Shown: positions 8,400-16,473 of the stretch, piece by piece | Position numbering within the stretch: the first letter of the stretch is position 1 | How the letters are laid out: each line of letters starts with the position of its first letter | Source: Kitasatospora purpeofusca | Lineage (GTDB): Bacteria > Actinomycetota > Actinomycetes > Streptomycetales > Streptomycetaceae | Direction: 5' to 3' | Length of the DNA stretch: 64,000 nt | Assembly (NCBI RefSeq): GCF_000718025.1 | Contig: NZ_JODS01000001.1 | Coordinates: 1-64,000, forward strand | The notes under the pieces: generated by a model | Database searches by the model: none | Seen by the model: the letters and a program-made list of their open reading frames with translations, nothing else | What the model was told of the DNA's origin: nothing | Position numbers and translations under genes: made by a program

Positions 8400-9200
8400 T
8401 CAGGAGGTCGTCAGGGGGACGGCGGCTTCGGGGGTGAGGAGGCGGGCGGTGAGGGATTCCTGGAGGTAGAGGGCGATGGTGTCGGCGGTGTGGGAGAGGT
8501 AGCCGACCGAGACGTCCTGGCCCAGGACGAGGGTGAAGTCGCCGCCGCGGGTGGAGAGGAGCAGGGCGCCCTCGATGGCGGGGGCCCAGATCAGTTCGCC
8601 GTCGAGGAGGCGGGCGATGTGGCTGGCGATGGGGTAGCCGTGGTCCGAGGTCTCGTTGACCGCCGTGTACGCGTCGGCGCCGAGGAGGAGGGCGTAGGGG
8701 CCGCCCACTCCGGCGAGGCGGAGGGTGGTGAGGGCGCGGCTCACGGCTTCCGGGTATTCGCGGACGTCGGCAGGGAGCGGGATGGCGGGGTTGGTGGCGG
8801 CGGCGCGGATGCCCTCGATGCCGGCGGCCGGGTAGCCGTCGAAGAGGGCGCGGTCCTCGGTGAGGGCGAGGGTGCGGGCCGCCGCCTGGACGGGCGTCCA
8901 GTCCGAGTCACCGGAGCCGCGTTCGACGTCGTCGACGGCGGCGCGGTCGACCGAGAAGGGGACCCGGAGTTCGATCAGCGGGCGGACCTCGCGGGCGTGG
9001 GCCTGGACGCCGGGGGTGGGCGGCTCGATGGTGGTGAGGTGGCCGGTGCCGACCGCGGCGAGGGTGGGGCCGTCCGGGCCGTCCAGGTCGACGACCCGGC
9101 GGCCGGCGAGGTGGAGTTTGAAGGTCTGCCTGGCCTCCTCCTCGATCTCCTCCCAGGCCGCGGCGGAGACGGGGGCGAGTTCGCGGTGCAGGTTGTTCAT
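8400..9200 (-). CDS. Encapsulin shell protein (family 1, linocin M18-like)
   Basis: This 266-residue HK97-fold shell protein assembles into a proteinaceous nanocompartment. The start MNNLHRELAPVSAAAWEEIEEEA, the TFKLHLAGRRVVD segment and the C-terminal VGYLSHTADTIALYLQESLTARLL match family 1 encapsulins, and the length is typical. It follows the DyP peroxidase gene with an ATGA overlap (9197-9200), the standard cargo-shell arrangement. The cargo carries the matching targeting tail. The compartment probably shields peroxidase chemistry in the cytoplasm under oxidative stress. Confidence 0.95.
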   Translation of the reverse strand: MNNLHRELAPVSAAAWEEIEEEARQTFKLHLAGRRVVDLDGPDGPTLAAVGTGHLTTIEPPTPGVQAHAREVRPLIELRVPFSVDRAAVDDVERGSGDSDWTPVQAAARTLALTEDRALFDGYPAAGIEGIRAAATNPAIPLPADVREYPEAVSRALTTLRLAGVGGPYALLLGADAYTAVNETSDHGYPIASHIARLLDGELIWAPAIEGALLLSTRGGDFTLVLGQDVSVGYLSHTADTIALYLQESLTARLLTPEAAVPLTTS

Positions 9201-10315
9201 GGCGCGGGGGTGCCTTTCAGGCTGCCGATGGCGAGGGAGCCGTCGGTGAGGAGAGCAGCGGTGGGGAGAGCGGCGGTGGGGAGCGCGGCGGCCGGGGCCG
9301 GGGCCGCGAGCGTGCCGGGGGCGGCCGGGGCCGGTGGCGGGTCGGCGAGGAAGTCGGCAGTGGGGACGTGGAACAGCGTGCCGGTGACCGCGGTGGAGAA
9401 GTCGAGCAGGCGGTCGTGGGCGGCCGGGCCCCGACCGGTGAACATGTTGCGGATCATCTCCTCGGGCACCTCGGGATCGCGCGCGTAGCCGATGAAGTAG
9501 GTGCCGGCCTCGCCGCGCCCCGCCGGGCCCCCGTCGAGCCGGCCGAAGGGCATGTTGAACCGCAGGATCTGCCGTTCCTCGCCGTCCGGGCCGGTGACGG
9601 AGGTGAGCGCGACATGGGAGTCGGCCGGCTTGGCCGCGTCGTCGAACTCGATGTCGTCGGCCTTGGTGCGGCCGACCGCGCGTTCCTGCTGGTCGACGGT
9701 CAGATGCTCCCAGCCGGCCAGGTCGTGCAGGTACTTCTGCACGATGACGTAGCTGCCGCCGGTGAAGTCCTGGTCCTCGTCGCCGATCAGCACGGCCTCG
9801 GCGGCCTCCCGGCCCTCCGGGTTCTCGGTGCCGTCCACGAAGCCGAGCAGGTCGCGGGCGTCGTAGTAGGAGAAGCCGTTGGTCGCGTCGACGACGGTGG
9901 CGGCGCCGGAGAGCCGCCGGGTGATCCGGCCGGCGAGCTCCCAGCAGACGTCCATCCGGGCGGCCCGGATGTGCAGGAGCAGGTCGCCGGGGGTGGCCGG
10001 GGCGCGGTGGCGGGGGCCGGCCACCTCGGGGAACGGGTGCAGGGCGGCCGGGCGGGGGCCGTCGAAGAGCCGGTCCCAGGCGTCGGAGCCGATGCCGGTG
10101 ACGCAGGTGAGGCCGACGTCGGGGGCGCGGAAGGCGATCGCGTGACGGAGGCCCGCGAGGTCGGGCAGCAGCGCGCGGACCGCGTCCTCACCGCCGGGGT
10201 CGACGGTGAGGACCAGGAAGATCGCGGCGGTGGTGAGCGGGGTGAGGACCGGCTGCGGGGCCGGTGGGTCGGCGGGCCGCGGCTGCGGCTGCGCCTGGGG
10301 GGACTGTGGCGGCAT
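9197..10315 (-). CDS. DyP-type heme peroxidase, encapsulin cargo
   Basis: This 372-residue dye-decolorising peroxidase uses hydrogen peroxide to oxidise aromatic substrates. The GxxDG motif is GFVDG (residues 158-162) with the catalytic Asp, and the proximal heme ligand is likely His234 in DSHVALTS. The C-terminus carries DGSLAIGSLKG, the classic family 1 encapsulin targeting peptide, after an Ala/Pro-rich flexible linker. A proline/glutamine-rich stretch of about 25 residues precedes the fold; there is no signal peptide. It is the first gene of the two-gene operon and overlaps the encapsulin start by 4 bp. Confidence 0.95.
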   Translation of the reverse strand: MPPQSPQAQPQPRPADPPAPQPVLTPLTTAAIFLVLTVDPGGEDAVRALLPDLAGLRHAIAFRAPDVGLTCVTGIGSDAWDRLFDGPRPAALHPFPEVAGPRHRAPATPGDLLLHIRAARMDVCWELAGRITRRLSGAATVVDATNGFSYYDARDLLGFVDGTENPEGREAAEAVLIGDEDQDFTGGSYVIVQKYLHDLAGWEHLTVDQQERAVGRTKADDIEFDDAAKPADSHVALTSVTGPDGEERQILRFNMPFGRLDGGPAGRGEAGTYFIGYARDPEVPEEMIRNMFTGRGPAAHDRLLDFSTAVTGTLFHVPTADFLADPPPAPAAPGTLAAPAPAAALPTAALPTAALLTDGSLAIGSLKGTPAP

Positions 10316-10461
10316 GGGCGGACTCCGGTCTCCGGGGCCTGATCATCCGTACGATTACACCCCGGAGCGGACATTTCGGCGCGGGCGGCGGGCCGGTCGG
10401 CCGTACGCCCCTCACCGCGCGGGAGCGGGAGGGGCGACGAGCGGGTGAGGGCGGGCGCGGG

Positions 10462-11898
10462 TCAGGCGCGGCTGCGGCGCAGGCCGAGGGCGGTGACCAG
10501 GGCGCCGAGCGCGACCGCCGCGACCGGCACCACCAGCGCGGCCCGCAGACCGTCCGAGGCGCCGACGGTGAGGCTCACGGTGGTGACCGCCGAGAGGCCG
10601 AGCGCCGCGCCGAACTGGAAGGCGGTGTTGAGCAGTCCGCCGGCCAGCCCCTGCTCCTCCTCGGCGACGCCGTCGGTGGCGGCGATGGTCAGCGGCCCGT
10701 AGGCGAGGGCGAAGGCCAGTCCGGTGAGGATCATGGTCGGGAACATCATCGGGTACGTCCAGTCCGGCCCGACGGGCAGGAACAGCGCGTAGGAGACCAC
10801 CGCCAGGCAGAAGCCGCCGAGGATCACCCGGACGTTGCCGAAGCGCTCCACCAGCCGGGGGGTGAGGGTCGGCGCGAGCACCGCGTCCACCCCGACCGCG
10901 AGCAGGGCGAGGCCGGTCTGCAGCGGGGACCAGCCGCGCAGGTCCTGGAGGTAGAGGGTGACGGTGAACTGGAAGCCGAAGAACGAGGCCGCGAACAGCA
11001 GCGCGCCGATGTTCGCCCGCAGCAGCGGGCCGGAGCGCAGCAGGCCGAGGCGGAGCAGTGGGGCGGCCGAGCGCCGTTCGATCGCGACGAAGGCGGCCAG
11101 CAGGGCGGCGCCGCCGACGAACAGGGCGAGGGTCGGGCCGGCGCCGGCGCCGGGTTCGCCGAGCCGGACCACGGCCTGGACCAGCAGCAGCATGGCGCCG
11201 GTGACGGTGACGGCGCCGCCCAGGTCGAAGCGCTCGCCGGGGCGGCGGGCGGGTGCCTGGTCGCGCGGGAGCAGCGGCACGGCGGCGAGCAGCAGGCCGC
11301 CCGCGAGCAGCACCGGGGCGAAGAAGACCCAGCGCCAGCCGACGGCGGTGAGCAGTCCGCCGGCCACCAGGCCGAGGGAGAAGCCGGCCGCGGCGGTGCC
11401 CGCGTAGACGAGCAGCGCGCGGTTGCGGCGGGGGCCCTCGGCGAAGGCGGTGGTGATGATCGCGAGGCCGGCGGGGGTCATGAAGGCCGCCGAGAGGCCG
11501 GTGAGGAAGCGGGCCAGGATCAGTACCCAGGGGGCGCCGGCCAGGCCGCCGAGGCCGGAGCAGAGTACGAAGACGGTGAGCCAGAAGAGGAACGTCCGGC
11601 GCCGTCCGAGCAGGTCGGCGGTGCGGCCGCCGAGCAGCATGAAGCCGCCGTAGCCGAGCACGTAGGCGCTCAGCACCCAGCTCAGCGAGCCGGTGTCCAT
11701 CCCGAGGTCGGCGCGGATCGAGGGGAGCGCCACGTTGAGCATGGCGACGTCGATGCCCTCCAGGAAGATCGCGCCGCAGAGGACGAGCAGGACGGCCGCC
11801 TCCCGGCCGGTGAAGCGGGTGGAGGGGTCAGCCGGTGGGGAGCCGGCCGGAGCGGCGGCCGGGCGACCGGTTTCGGGCACGGCTGAGGACGTGGACAC
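10462..11898 (-). CDS. MFS drug exporter, DHA2 (EmrB/QacA) family
   Basis: A 478-residue integral membrane protein with about 14 predicted helices, probably a proton-driven exporter of drugs or hydrophobic compounds. Family marks are VLCGAIFLEGIDVAMLNVALP in helix 1, the WVLSAYVLGYGGFMLLGGRTADLLGRRR loop 2-3 segment and the following GLGGLAGAPWVLILARFLTGLSAA. The frame is open to an ATG at 11991, but GTG 11898 has an AGGAGA site 6 bp upstream, and the extra 31 residues are Pro-rich and would invade the promoter of the divergent HxlR gene. The HxlR regulator next door is the likely repressor. Confidence 0.88.
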   Translation of the reverse strand: MSTSSAVPETGRPAAAPAGSPPADPSTRFTGREAAVLLVLCGAIFLEGIDVAMLNVALPSIRADLGMDTGSLSWVLSAYVLGYGGFMLLGGRTADLLGRRRTFLFWLTVFVLCSGLGGLAGAPWVLILARFLTGLSAAFMTPAGLAIITTAFAEGPRRNRALLVYAGTAAAGFSLGLVAGGLLTAVGWRWVFFAPVLLAGGLLLAAVPLLPRDQAPARRPGERFDLGGAVTVTGAMLLLVQAVVRLGEPGAGAGPTLALFVGGAALLAAFVAIERRSAAPLLRLGLLRSGPLLRANIGALLFAASFFGFQFTVTLYLQDLRGWSPLQTGLALLAVGVDAVLAPTLTPRLVERFGNVRVILGGFCLAVVSYALFLPVGPDWTYPMMFPTMILTGLAFALAYGPLTIAATDGVAEEEQGLAGGLLNTAFQFGAALGLSAVTTVSLTVGASDGLRAALVVPVAAVALGALVTALGLRRSRA

Positions 11899-11966
11899 AG
11901 TGGTCTCCTGTGGAGTGCGCGGGGGGGCGGGGACGCCGGACGGGGACGGTTCCCTTTCGTCCGGCC

Positions 11967-11983
11967 GGTTCCCTCTTGTAACC
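11967..11983. promoter_or_regulatory. Candidate HxlR operator
   Basis: GGTTCCCTCTTGTAACC is a GGTT...AACC inverted repeat of the kind bound by HxlR-family regulators. It lies in the 114-bp gap between the divergent MFS and HxlR genes. A further GGTTCCCT copy lies 22 bp away at about 11948. Confidence 0.45.
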
Positions 11984-12012
11984 AGTGCCATCCTGAGGCA
12001 GCATCAGGGAGC

Positions 12013-12432
12013 ATGGAAGAAGGCACTTTGAAGTCACCGACGCACTGCGCGGTTACCGGGGACGACTACGACGTGCTCCAGTGGGACACCCGGGAGGACT
12101 GCGAGGTGCGGCAGATCCTCGACCGGATCGCCGACAAGTGGTCGCTGCTGGTGATCGCGCTGCTGGACCGCGGCTCGCTGCGCTTCACCGAGCTGCGGCG
12201 GGAGATCGACGGGGTCAGCCAGCGGATGCTGACCGTCACCCTGCGGCAGCTGGAGCGGGACGGTCTGGTGGAGCGGACCGTGCACCCCGTGGTGCCGCCC
12301 CGGGTCGACTACGCGCTGACGCCGCTCGGGCGGACGCTGCACGAGACCGTCCGCTCGCTGGTCGCCTGGACCGAGACGCACCAGCGCGAGATCGCGACGG
12401 CCCGGGCCTCGTACGACGCGCGCGTGGGGTGA
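12013..12432 (+). CDS. HxlR-family winged-helix transcriptional regulator
   Basis: This 139-residue protein shows the HxlR signature throughout: CEVRQILDRIADKWSLLVI, then LRFTELRREIDGVSQRMLT and LRQLERDGLVERTVHPVVPPRVDYALT. Family members are small dimeric regulators, often thiol- or aldehyde-responsive or controlling an adjacent exporter. It is divergent from the DHA2 MFS gene. A Cys in the N-terminal GDDYDVLQWDTREDCEVRQ segment is a possible redox sensor, as in HypR-type relatives. Confidence 0.92.
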   Translation: MEEGTLKSPTHCAVTGDDYDVLQWDTREDCEVRQILDRIADKWSLLVIALLDRGSLRFTELRREIDGVSQRMLTVTLRQLERDGLVERTVHPVVPPRVDYALTPLGRTLHETVRSLVAWTETHQREIATARASYDARVG

Positions 12433-12441
12433 GGGCACGCC

Positions 12442-12478
12442 GAAGGGGCGGGTCCGAGGACTCCGGACCCGCCCCTTC
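12442..12478. terminator. Bidirectional terminator hairpin
   Basis: A 15-bp perfect stem (arms 12442-12456 and 12464-12478, GAAGGGGCGGGTCCG and its complement) with a 7-base loop lies between the convergent HxlR and FMN reductase genes. Confidence 0.85.
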
Positions 12479-12505
12479 ATGTGCGCGTGCGCCCACCCCT
12501 CGGGC

Positions 12506-13144
12506 TCAGGCCCGCAGCGCCGCCAGCTGCTGCTCGAACGGCACCACGGCCTCCTCCTGGGCCGCGCCACCCCCGGCCGGACCGTTCGGGGCCCGGCCGG
12601 CGAGCAGTCCGGCGAGTTCTCCGGCCGCGCGGTCGATCCGGCCCGGGAGGCCGTCGGTGAGGCGGTCCCCGGTGGTGCCCCAGTCGTCGGTGGCGGCGTA
12701 GACCGAGGTCGGCACGACCACCGAGCGCAGGTAGGAGAACAGCGGGCGGACGGCGTGCTCCAGCGCGAGCGAGTGCCGGGCGGTGCCGCCGGTGGCGGCG
12801 ATCAGCACCGGCTTGCCGGTGAGGGTGTCGGGGTCGATCACGTCGAAGAACGACTTGAACAGCCCGCTGTAGGAGGCGGCGAAGATCGGCGTCACCGCGA
12901 TCAGGCCGTCCGCCCCGCCGACCGCCTCGATCGCCTCGCGCAGTGCGGGGCCGGGGAAGCCGGTGACGAAGTTGTGCGCGATGTCGGTGGCGAGGTCGCG
13001 CAGTTCGACCACCTGGACGTCCACATCCCGTCCCTCGGCGGTGAGTCGGCGGACCGTGGCCTCGGCGAGCCGGTCGGCGAGCAGCCGGGTCGAGGACGGC
13101 TTGCTCAGTCCGGCGCTGATCACCACCAGTCGGTACGCGGTCAC
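12506..13144 (-). CDS. FMN reductase partner of an LLM flavoprotein (CE1759 family)
   Basis: A 212-residue NAD(P)H-dependent flavodoxin-fold reductase that likely supplies reduced FMN to the monooxygenase encoded just upstream. The start MTAYRLVVISAGLSKPSSTRLLADRL contains the flavin-binding SxPSSTR loop, and VTPIFAASYSGLFKSFFD is the second FMN-contacting segment. The GTG start at 13144 forms a GTGA overlap with the LLM stop. The frame stays open far into the neighbour, but that extension is the neighbour's shadow. The C-terminus is Ala/Gly-rich with a short EEAVVPFEQQLAALRA helix. Confidence 0.9.
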   Translation of the reverse strand: MTAYRLVVISAGLSKPSSTRLLADRLAEATVRRLTAEGRDVDVQVVELRDLATDIAHNFVTGFPGPALREAIEAVGGADGLIAVTPIFAASYSGLFKSFFDVIDPDTLTGKPVLIAATGGTARHSLALEHAVRPLFSYLRSVVVPTSVYAATDDWGTTGDRLTDGLPGRIDRAAGELAGLLAGRAPNGPAGGGAAQEEAVVPFEQQLAALRA

Positions 13145-14277
13145 TTGGCCACCTCCACGGTCTCCGCGGTCTGCCCCGCGTTGTCGGCGTCCTGCTCCTG
13201 ACGGGCGCGCTCGGCCGCGAGCCTGCCGGCGTGGGTCGGCGCGTCCGGGACGCCGGCCGGGCGGCCCTTGGCGAACTCCTCGCGCAGCACCGGCACGACC
13301 TCCTCGCCGAGCAGGTCCAGCTGCTCCAGCACGGTCTTCAGCGGCAGGCCGGCGTGGTCCATCAGGAACAGCTGGCGCTGGTAGTCGCCGAAGGTGTCGC
13401 GGAAGGCCAGGGTCTTCTCGATGACCTCCTGCGGGCTGCCGACGGTGAGCGGGGTCTCCGCGGTGAACTCCTCCAGCGAGGGGCCGTGGCCGTACACCGG
13501 CGCGTTGTCGAAGTAGGGGCGGAACTCCCGCACCGCGTCCTGCGAGTTCTTGCGCATGAACACCTGGCCGCCGAGGCCGACGATCGCCTGCTCGGGCGTG
13601 CCGTGCCCGTAGTGGGCGTAGCGCTCCCGGTAGAGGTTGACCAGCTTCTGGAAGTGCTCCTTGGGCCAGAAGATGTTGTTCGCGAAGAAGCCGTCGCCGT
13701 AGTAGGCGGCCTGCTCGGCGATCTCCGGGCTGCGGATCGAACCGTGCCAGACGAACGGCGGGACGCCGTCCAGCGGGCGCGGGGTCGCGGTGAAGGACTG
13801 CAGCGGGGTGCGGAAGCGGCCCGACCAGTCGACCACGTCCTCGCGCCACAGCTGGTGCAGCAGCGCGTAGTTCTCGATCGCGAGCGGTATGCCCTGGCGG
13901 ATGTCCTTGCCGAACCACGGGTAGACCGGCCCGGTGTTGCCCCGGCCCATCATGAGGTCAACCCGGCCGTCGGAGAGGTGCTGGAGCACCGCGTAGTCCT
14001 CGGCGATCTTCACCGGGTCGTTGGTGGTGATCAGCGTGGTCGAGGTGGAGAGGACGATGCGCTCGGTCTGCGCGGCGATGTAGCCGAGCAGTGTGGTCGG
14101 GGAGGACGGCACGAACGGTGGGTTGTGGTGCTCGCCGGTCGCGAAGACGTCCAGGCCGACCTCCTCCGCCTTGCGCGCGATGGCCACGGTCGCCTTGATC
14201 CGCTCGTGCTCGGTCGGGGTGCGGCCGGTGGTCGGGTCGGGGGTGACATCGCCGACGGTGAAGATTCCGAACTGCAT
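13141..14277 (-). CDS. LLM class flavin-dependent oxidoreductase (CE1758 family)
   Basis: A 378-residue luciferase-like TIM-barrel monooxygenase that uses reduced FMN and oxygen. MQFGIFTVGDV at the N-terminus, the FATGEHHNPPFVPSSP loop and the DLMMGRGNTGPVYPWFGKD phosphate-binding region match the CE1758 family, which is characteristically paired with a CE1759-type FMN reductase, as here. ATG 14277 gives the conserved N-terminus; GTG codons at 14289 and 14286 are alternatives and sit closer to an AGGAG site. The substrate is unknown. It lies 43 bp downstream of an MFS gene on the same strand, so export and oxidation may be co-regulated. Confidence 0.92.
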   Translation of the reverse strand: MQFGIFTVGDVTPDPTTGRTPTEHERIKATVAIARKAEEVGLDVFATGEHHNPPFVPSSPTTLLGYIAAQTERIVLSTSTTLITTNDPVKIAEDYAVLQHLSDGRVDLMMGRGNTGPVYPWFGKDIRQGIPLAIENYALLHQLWREDVVDWSGRFRTPLQSFTATPRPLDGVPPFVWHGSIRSPEIAEQAAYYGDGFFANNIFWPKEHFQKLVNLYRERYAHYGHGTPEQAIVGLGGQVFMRKNSQDAVREFRPYFDNAPVYGHGPSLEEFTAETPLTVGSPQEVIEKTLAFRDTFGDYQRQLFLMDHAGLPLKTVLEQLDLLGEEVVPVLREEFAKGRPAGVPDAPTHAGRLAAERARQEQDADNAGQTAETVEVAK

Positions 14278-14320
14278 GGTGCTCACCACACTCCTGGCTG
14301 ATCCCGCCCCGGAAGCCGGT

Positions 14321-15547
14321 TCAGGATCCGATCGTCAAAGTTTCAACCACCTTAGCATCCACCCCCTCGGGGTTATTCCCCCGAGTGCCCGGCACCCGGT
14401 CCGGGAGCGCACGGCGACCGCGCGGCAGGTCCGGCAGCAGGCTGAGCAGCCCCGCGACGGCCATCGCGGCCCCGAGCCACAGCACGGCGCGCAGACCGAA
14501 GGCGTCGATGGCGAGGCCGCCGAGCAGTGAGCTGAGGATGACGCCCAGCGTGATGAACGAGTTGTGGACGGTGTTCACCAGCGGACGGGAGCCGCCGATC
14601 CGCTGGACCCGCGAGACCATCGCGGGGTTCATGGTGACCCCGACCAGGCCGACGCCCAGCAGCAGGCCGACGGCGGGCACCCGGAACTGGGCGAGGAGCG
14701 CGAGGCCGGCCAGGAACACGGTGTTCAGCGCCAGGCCGGTCGCCAGCACCGGCAGCGCGTACCGGTCGGCGAGCCGGCCGACCACGGTGTTGCCGACCAC
14801 GGTCGCCGCGCCGTAGGCGACGAGCAGCAGCGGGACCGACCCGGCCGAGAAGCCGGTGAGCTCGGTCAGGATCGGGTTGACGTAGCTGAACAGCGTGAAG
14901 GTCGCGCCGATGATCAGGGTGCTGGTGACGAAGGCCAGCCACAGCCGCCGGTTGCGCAGCGCGCCCAGCTCGTCCCGCAGCGAGCCGGTGCCCTCGGCGT
15001 GGTCGGCGTCCGGGACCCCGGCGAGGGTGCACAGCGCCACCGCCGCGGTGAGGACGGCCACCGCCCAGAACGCCGCGCGCCAGCCGAGGTGCTCGCCGAT
15101 CACGGTGGCGAGCGGCAGGCCGAGCAGCGTGCCGAGCATGAGGCCGTTCATCAGGACGGCGATCGCCCGGCCGCGGACCTCCGGACGGGCCAGCTGGGCG
15201 CAGAGCGAGATCGAGATGCCGAAGAAGGCCTGCGCGGCGACGCCCGATACCACCCGGGCCGCCAGCATCACCGGGTAGCCGGAGGCCGTCGCGGCGAGCA
15301 GGTTGCCGACCAGGAAGATCGCGAACAGGAGCATCAGCGCGGCCCGCTGGCGCATCCGGAGGAGGGCGACGGCGAGCAGCGGGCCGCCGAAGGACATCGC
15401 CACCGAGAAGGCGGTGATCAGGTAGCCGATCTGCGGGACGGTGGCGTCCAGGCCCTCCGCCAGCTGGGGCATCAGCCCGGCGACGGCGAACTCGCTGGTC
15501 ACCATCGCGAAGACGCCGAGGGCGAGGACGTACACGGCACGTGGCAT
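14321..15547 (-). CDS. MFS transporter, DHA1 (arabinose efflux permease-like)
   Basis: A 408-residue 12-helix transporter. MPRAVYVLALGVFAMVTSEFAVAG is the DHA1 start, including the TSEF motif, and loop 2-3 is replaced by LRMRQRAALM. ATG 15547 has a GGGGGAG site 8 bases upstream; an upstream in-frame start would run through the operator region. The TetR gene upstream and the LLM pair downstream share its orientation, suggesting a TetR-controlled export and oxidation unit. The substrate is unknown. Confidence 0.9.
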   Translation of the reverse strand: MPRAVYVLALGVFAMVTSEFAVAGLMPQLAEGLDATVPQIGYLITAFSVAMSFGGPLLAVALLRMRQRAALMLLFAIFLVGNLLAATASGYPVMLAARVVSGVAAQAFFGISISLCAQLARPEVRGRAIAVLMNGLMLGTLLGLPLATVIGEHLGWRAAFWAVAVLTAAVALCTLAGVPDADHAEGTGSLRDELGALRNRRLWLAFVTSTLIIGATFTLFSYVNPILTELTGFSAGSVPLLLVAYGAATVVGNTVVGRLADRYALPVLATGLALNTVFLAGLALLAQFRVPAVGLLLGVGLVGVTMNPAMVSRVQRIGGSRPLVNTVHNSFITLGVILSSLLGGLAIDAFGLRAVLWLGAAMAVAGLLSLLPDLPRGRRALPDRVPGTRGNNPEGVDAKVVETLTIGS

Positions 15548-15569
15548 GGGAAGGGCTCCCCCGTTGGTT

Positions 15570-15586
15570 TTGGATAGATCAGTACA
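15570..15586. promoter_or_regulatory. Candidate TetR operator before the MFS gene
   Basis: TTGGATAGATCAGTACA reads as a GATC-centred imperfect palindrome with TTGGA and TACA half-sites, resembling the operator-like sequence before the neighbouring TetR gene (16304-16321). It lies 22 bp upstream of the MFS ATG. Confidence 0.45.
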
Positions 15587-15612
15587 GAATGAGGGCAGGC
15601 GTGGGCACACCC

Positions 15613-15690
15613 CGGAGCGAGCCGCACGGAGCGAGCCGCGCGGAGCGAGCCGCGCGGGACAGGCCGGGACGGATCAGGCCGGGACGGATC
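15613..15690. repeat. Two short tandem repeats between TetR and MFS genes
   Basis: Three 14-bp copies of CGGAGCGAGCCGCR occupy 15613-15654. Two 15-bp copies of AGGCCGGGACGGATC occupy 15661-15690, and the second ends inside the TetR stop codon. They look like minisatellites. Confidence 0.8.
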
Positions 15691-16285
15691 AGGGAGTGAG
15701 GGCGTCCAGGGCGGTGGCGGCCACGGCCTCGACGGCGACCCGGTCGGCCCCGCCCTTGGCGGCGACCCGCATGCCGCCGATCACCGCGTTGACGAAACGG
15801 GCCAGCTCCTCCGGCGCCCGCCGGGCGGCGATCGCGCCCGCCAGCTGCCCGGCGGCGATCGCGGCCCGCAGCGCGGCGAGCCGCACCTCCTGGTCGCGGA
15901 CCAGCATCGCGTCCGCCTCCGGGTCGCGGCCGGCCAGCTCCACCACGGTGTTCACGGTCAGACAGCCGATACTGCGACCCTCCGGGCGGTGCTCGAACTC
16001 CGTCTCGACGATCCGCGCGAGCAGGACCCGGATCCGCTCCAGCGGCGGCAGTTCCGGATCCTCCAGCAGCTCGATCTGCGGGACGGTCATCAGCTCGATG
16101 TAGCGGGCCAGGGACCGCTTGAACAGGTCGTGCTTGCTGCTGAACGTGTTGTAGATGCTGCTCCGCCCGAGACCGGTCGCCTCGCAGAGGTCCTGCGTGG
16201 AGGTGGCCTCGTAGCCGTTCGCCCAGAACGCGTGCATCGCCGCGTCGAGCGCCCGGCCCTCGTCGAAGGTGCGCGGTCTCGCCAT
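15689..16285 (-). CDS. TetR/AcrR-family transcriptional regulator
   Basis: This 198-residue repressor has a standard N-terminal HTH: ALDAAMHAFWANGYEATSTQDLCEATGLGRSSIYNTFSSKHDLF (about residues 12-55). The C-terminal ligand domain has a CLTVNTVVELA helix typical of the TetR_C_16/LfrR-like branch. It lies directly upstream of the MFS-LLM-reductase genes in the same orientation and is the likely regulator of that set. Two similar operator-like sequences flank it. Confidence 0.92.
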   Translation of the reverse strand: MARPRTFDEGRALDAAMHAFWANGYEATSTQDLCEATGLGRSSIYNTFSSKHDLFKRSLARYIELMTVPQIELLEDPELPPLERIRVLLARIVETEFEHRPEGRSIGCLTVNTVVELAGRDPEADAMLVRDQEVRLAALRAAIAAGQLAGAIAARRAPEELARFVNAVIGGMRVAAKGGADRVAVEAVAATALDALTP

Positions 16286-16303
16286 GGCAGCACGTTAGCC
16301 TTT

Positions 16304-16321
16304 TTGGACCGGTCGGTGCAA
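16304..16321. promoter_or_regulatory. Candidate TetR autoregulatory operator
   Basis: TTGGACCGGTCGGTGCAA has half-sites TTGGACCG and CGGTGCAA (7 of 8 complementary), the common TetR-type operator form. It lies 18 bp upstream of the TetR start codon. Confidence 0.6.
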
Positions 16322-16353
16322 TACCGGTGCGGTCGCTCCGGGGCCGGACGCGG

Positions 16354-16398
16354 GGAGGCCCCCGACGGCGCGCCGCTCGCGCGCCGCCGGGGGCCTCC
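16354..16398. terminator. Long terminator hairpin after the collagenase gene
   Basis: Arms 16354-16372 and 16380-16398 pair over 19 bp with one mismatch, with a 7-base loop. It lies about 75 bp beyond the collagenase stop on the minus strand. Confidence 0.85.
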
Positions 16399-16473
16399 GG
16401 GTGTTTCCGGACGCTTCCGGGTGTGCCGGGTGCTTCCGAGTGCTTCCGTGCTTCCGGGATCGGAACTCCGGTG

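Noticed and set aside
13145..13918. Minus-strand extension of the FMN reductase upstream of 13144
   Set aside because: It overlaps the LLM gene entirely and the GTGA junction provides a good start.
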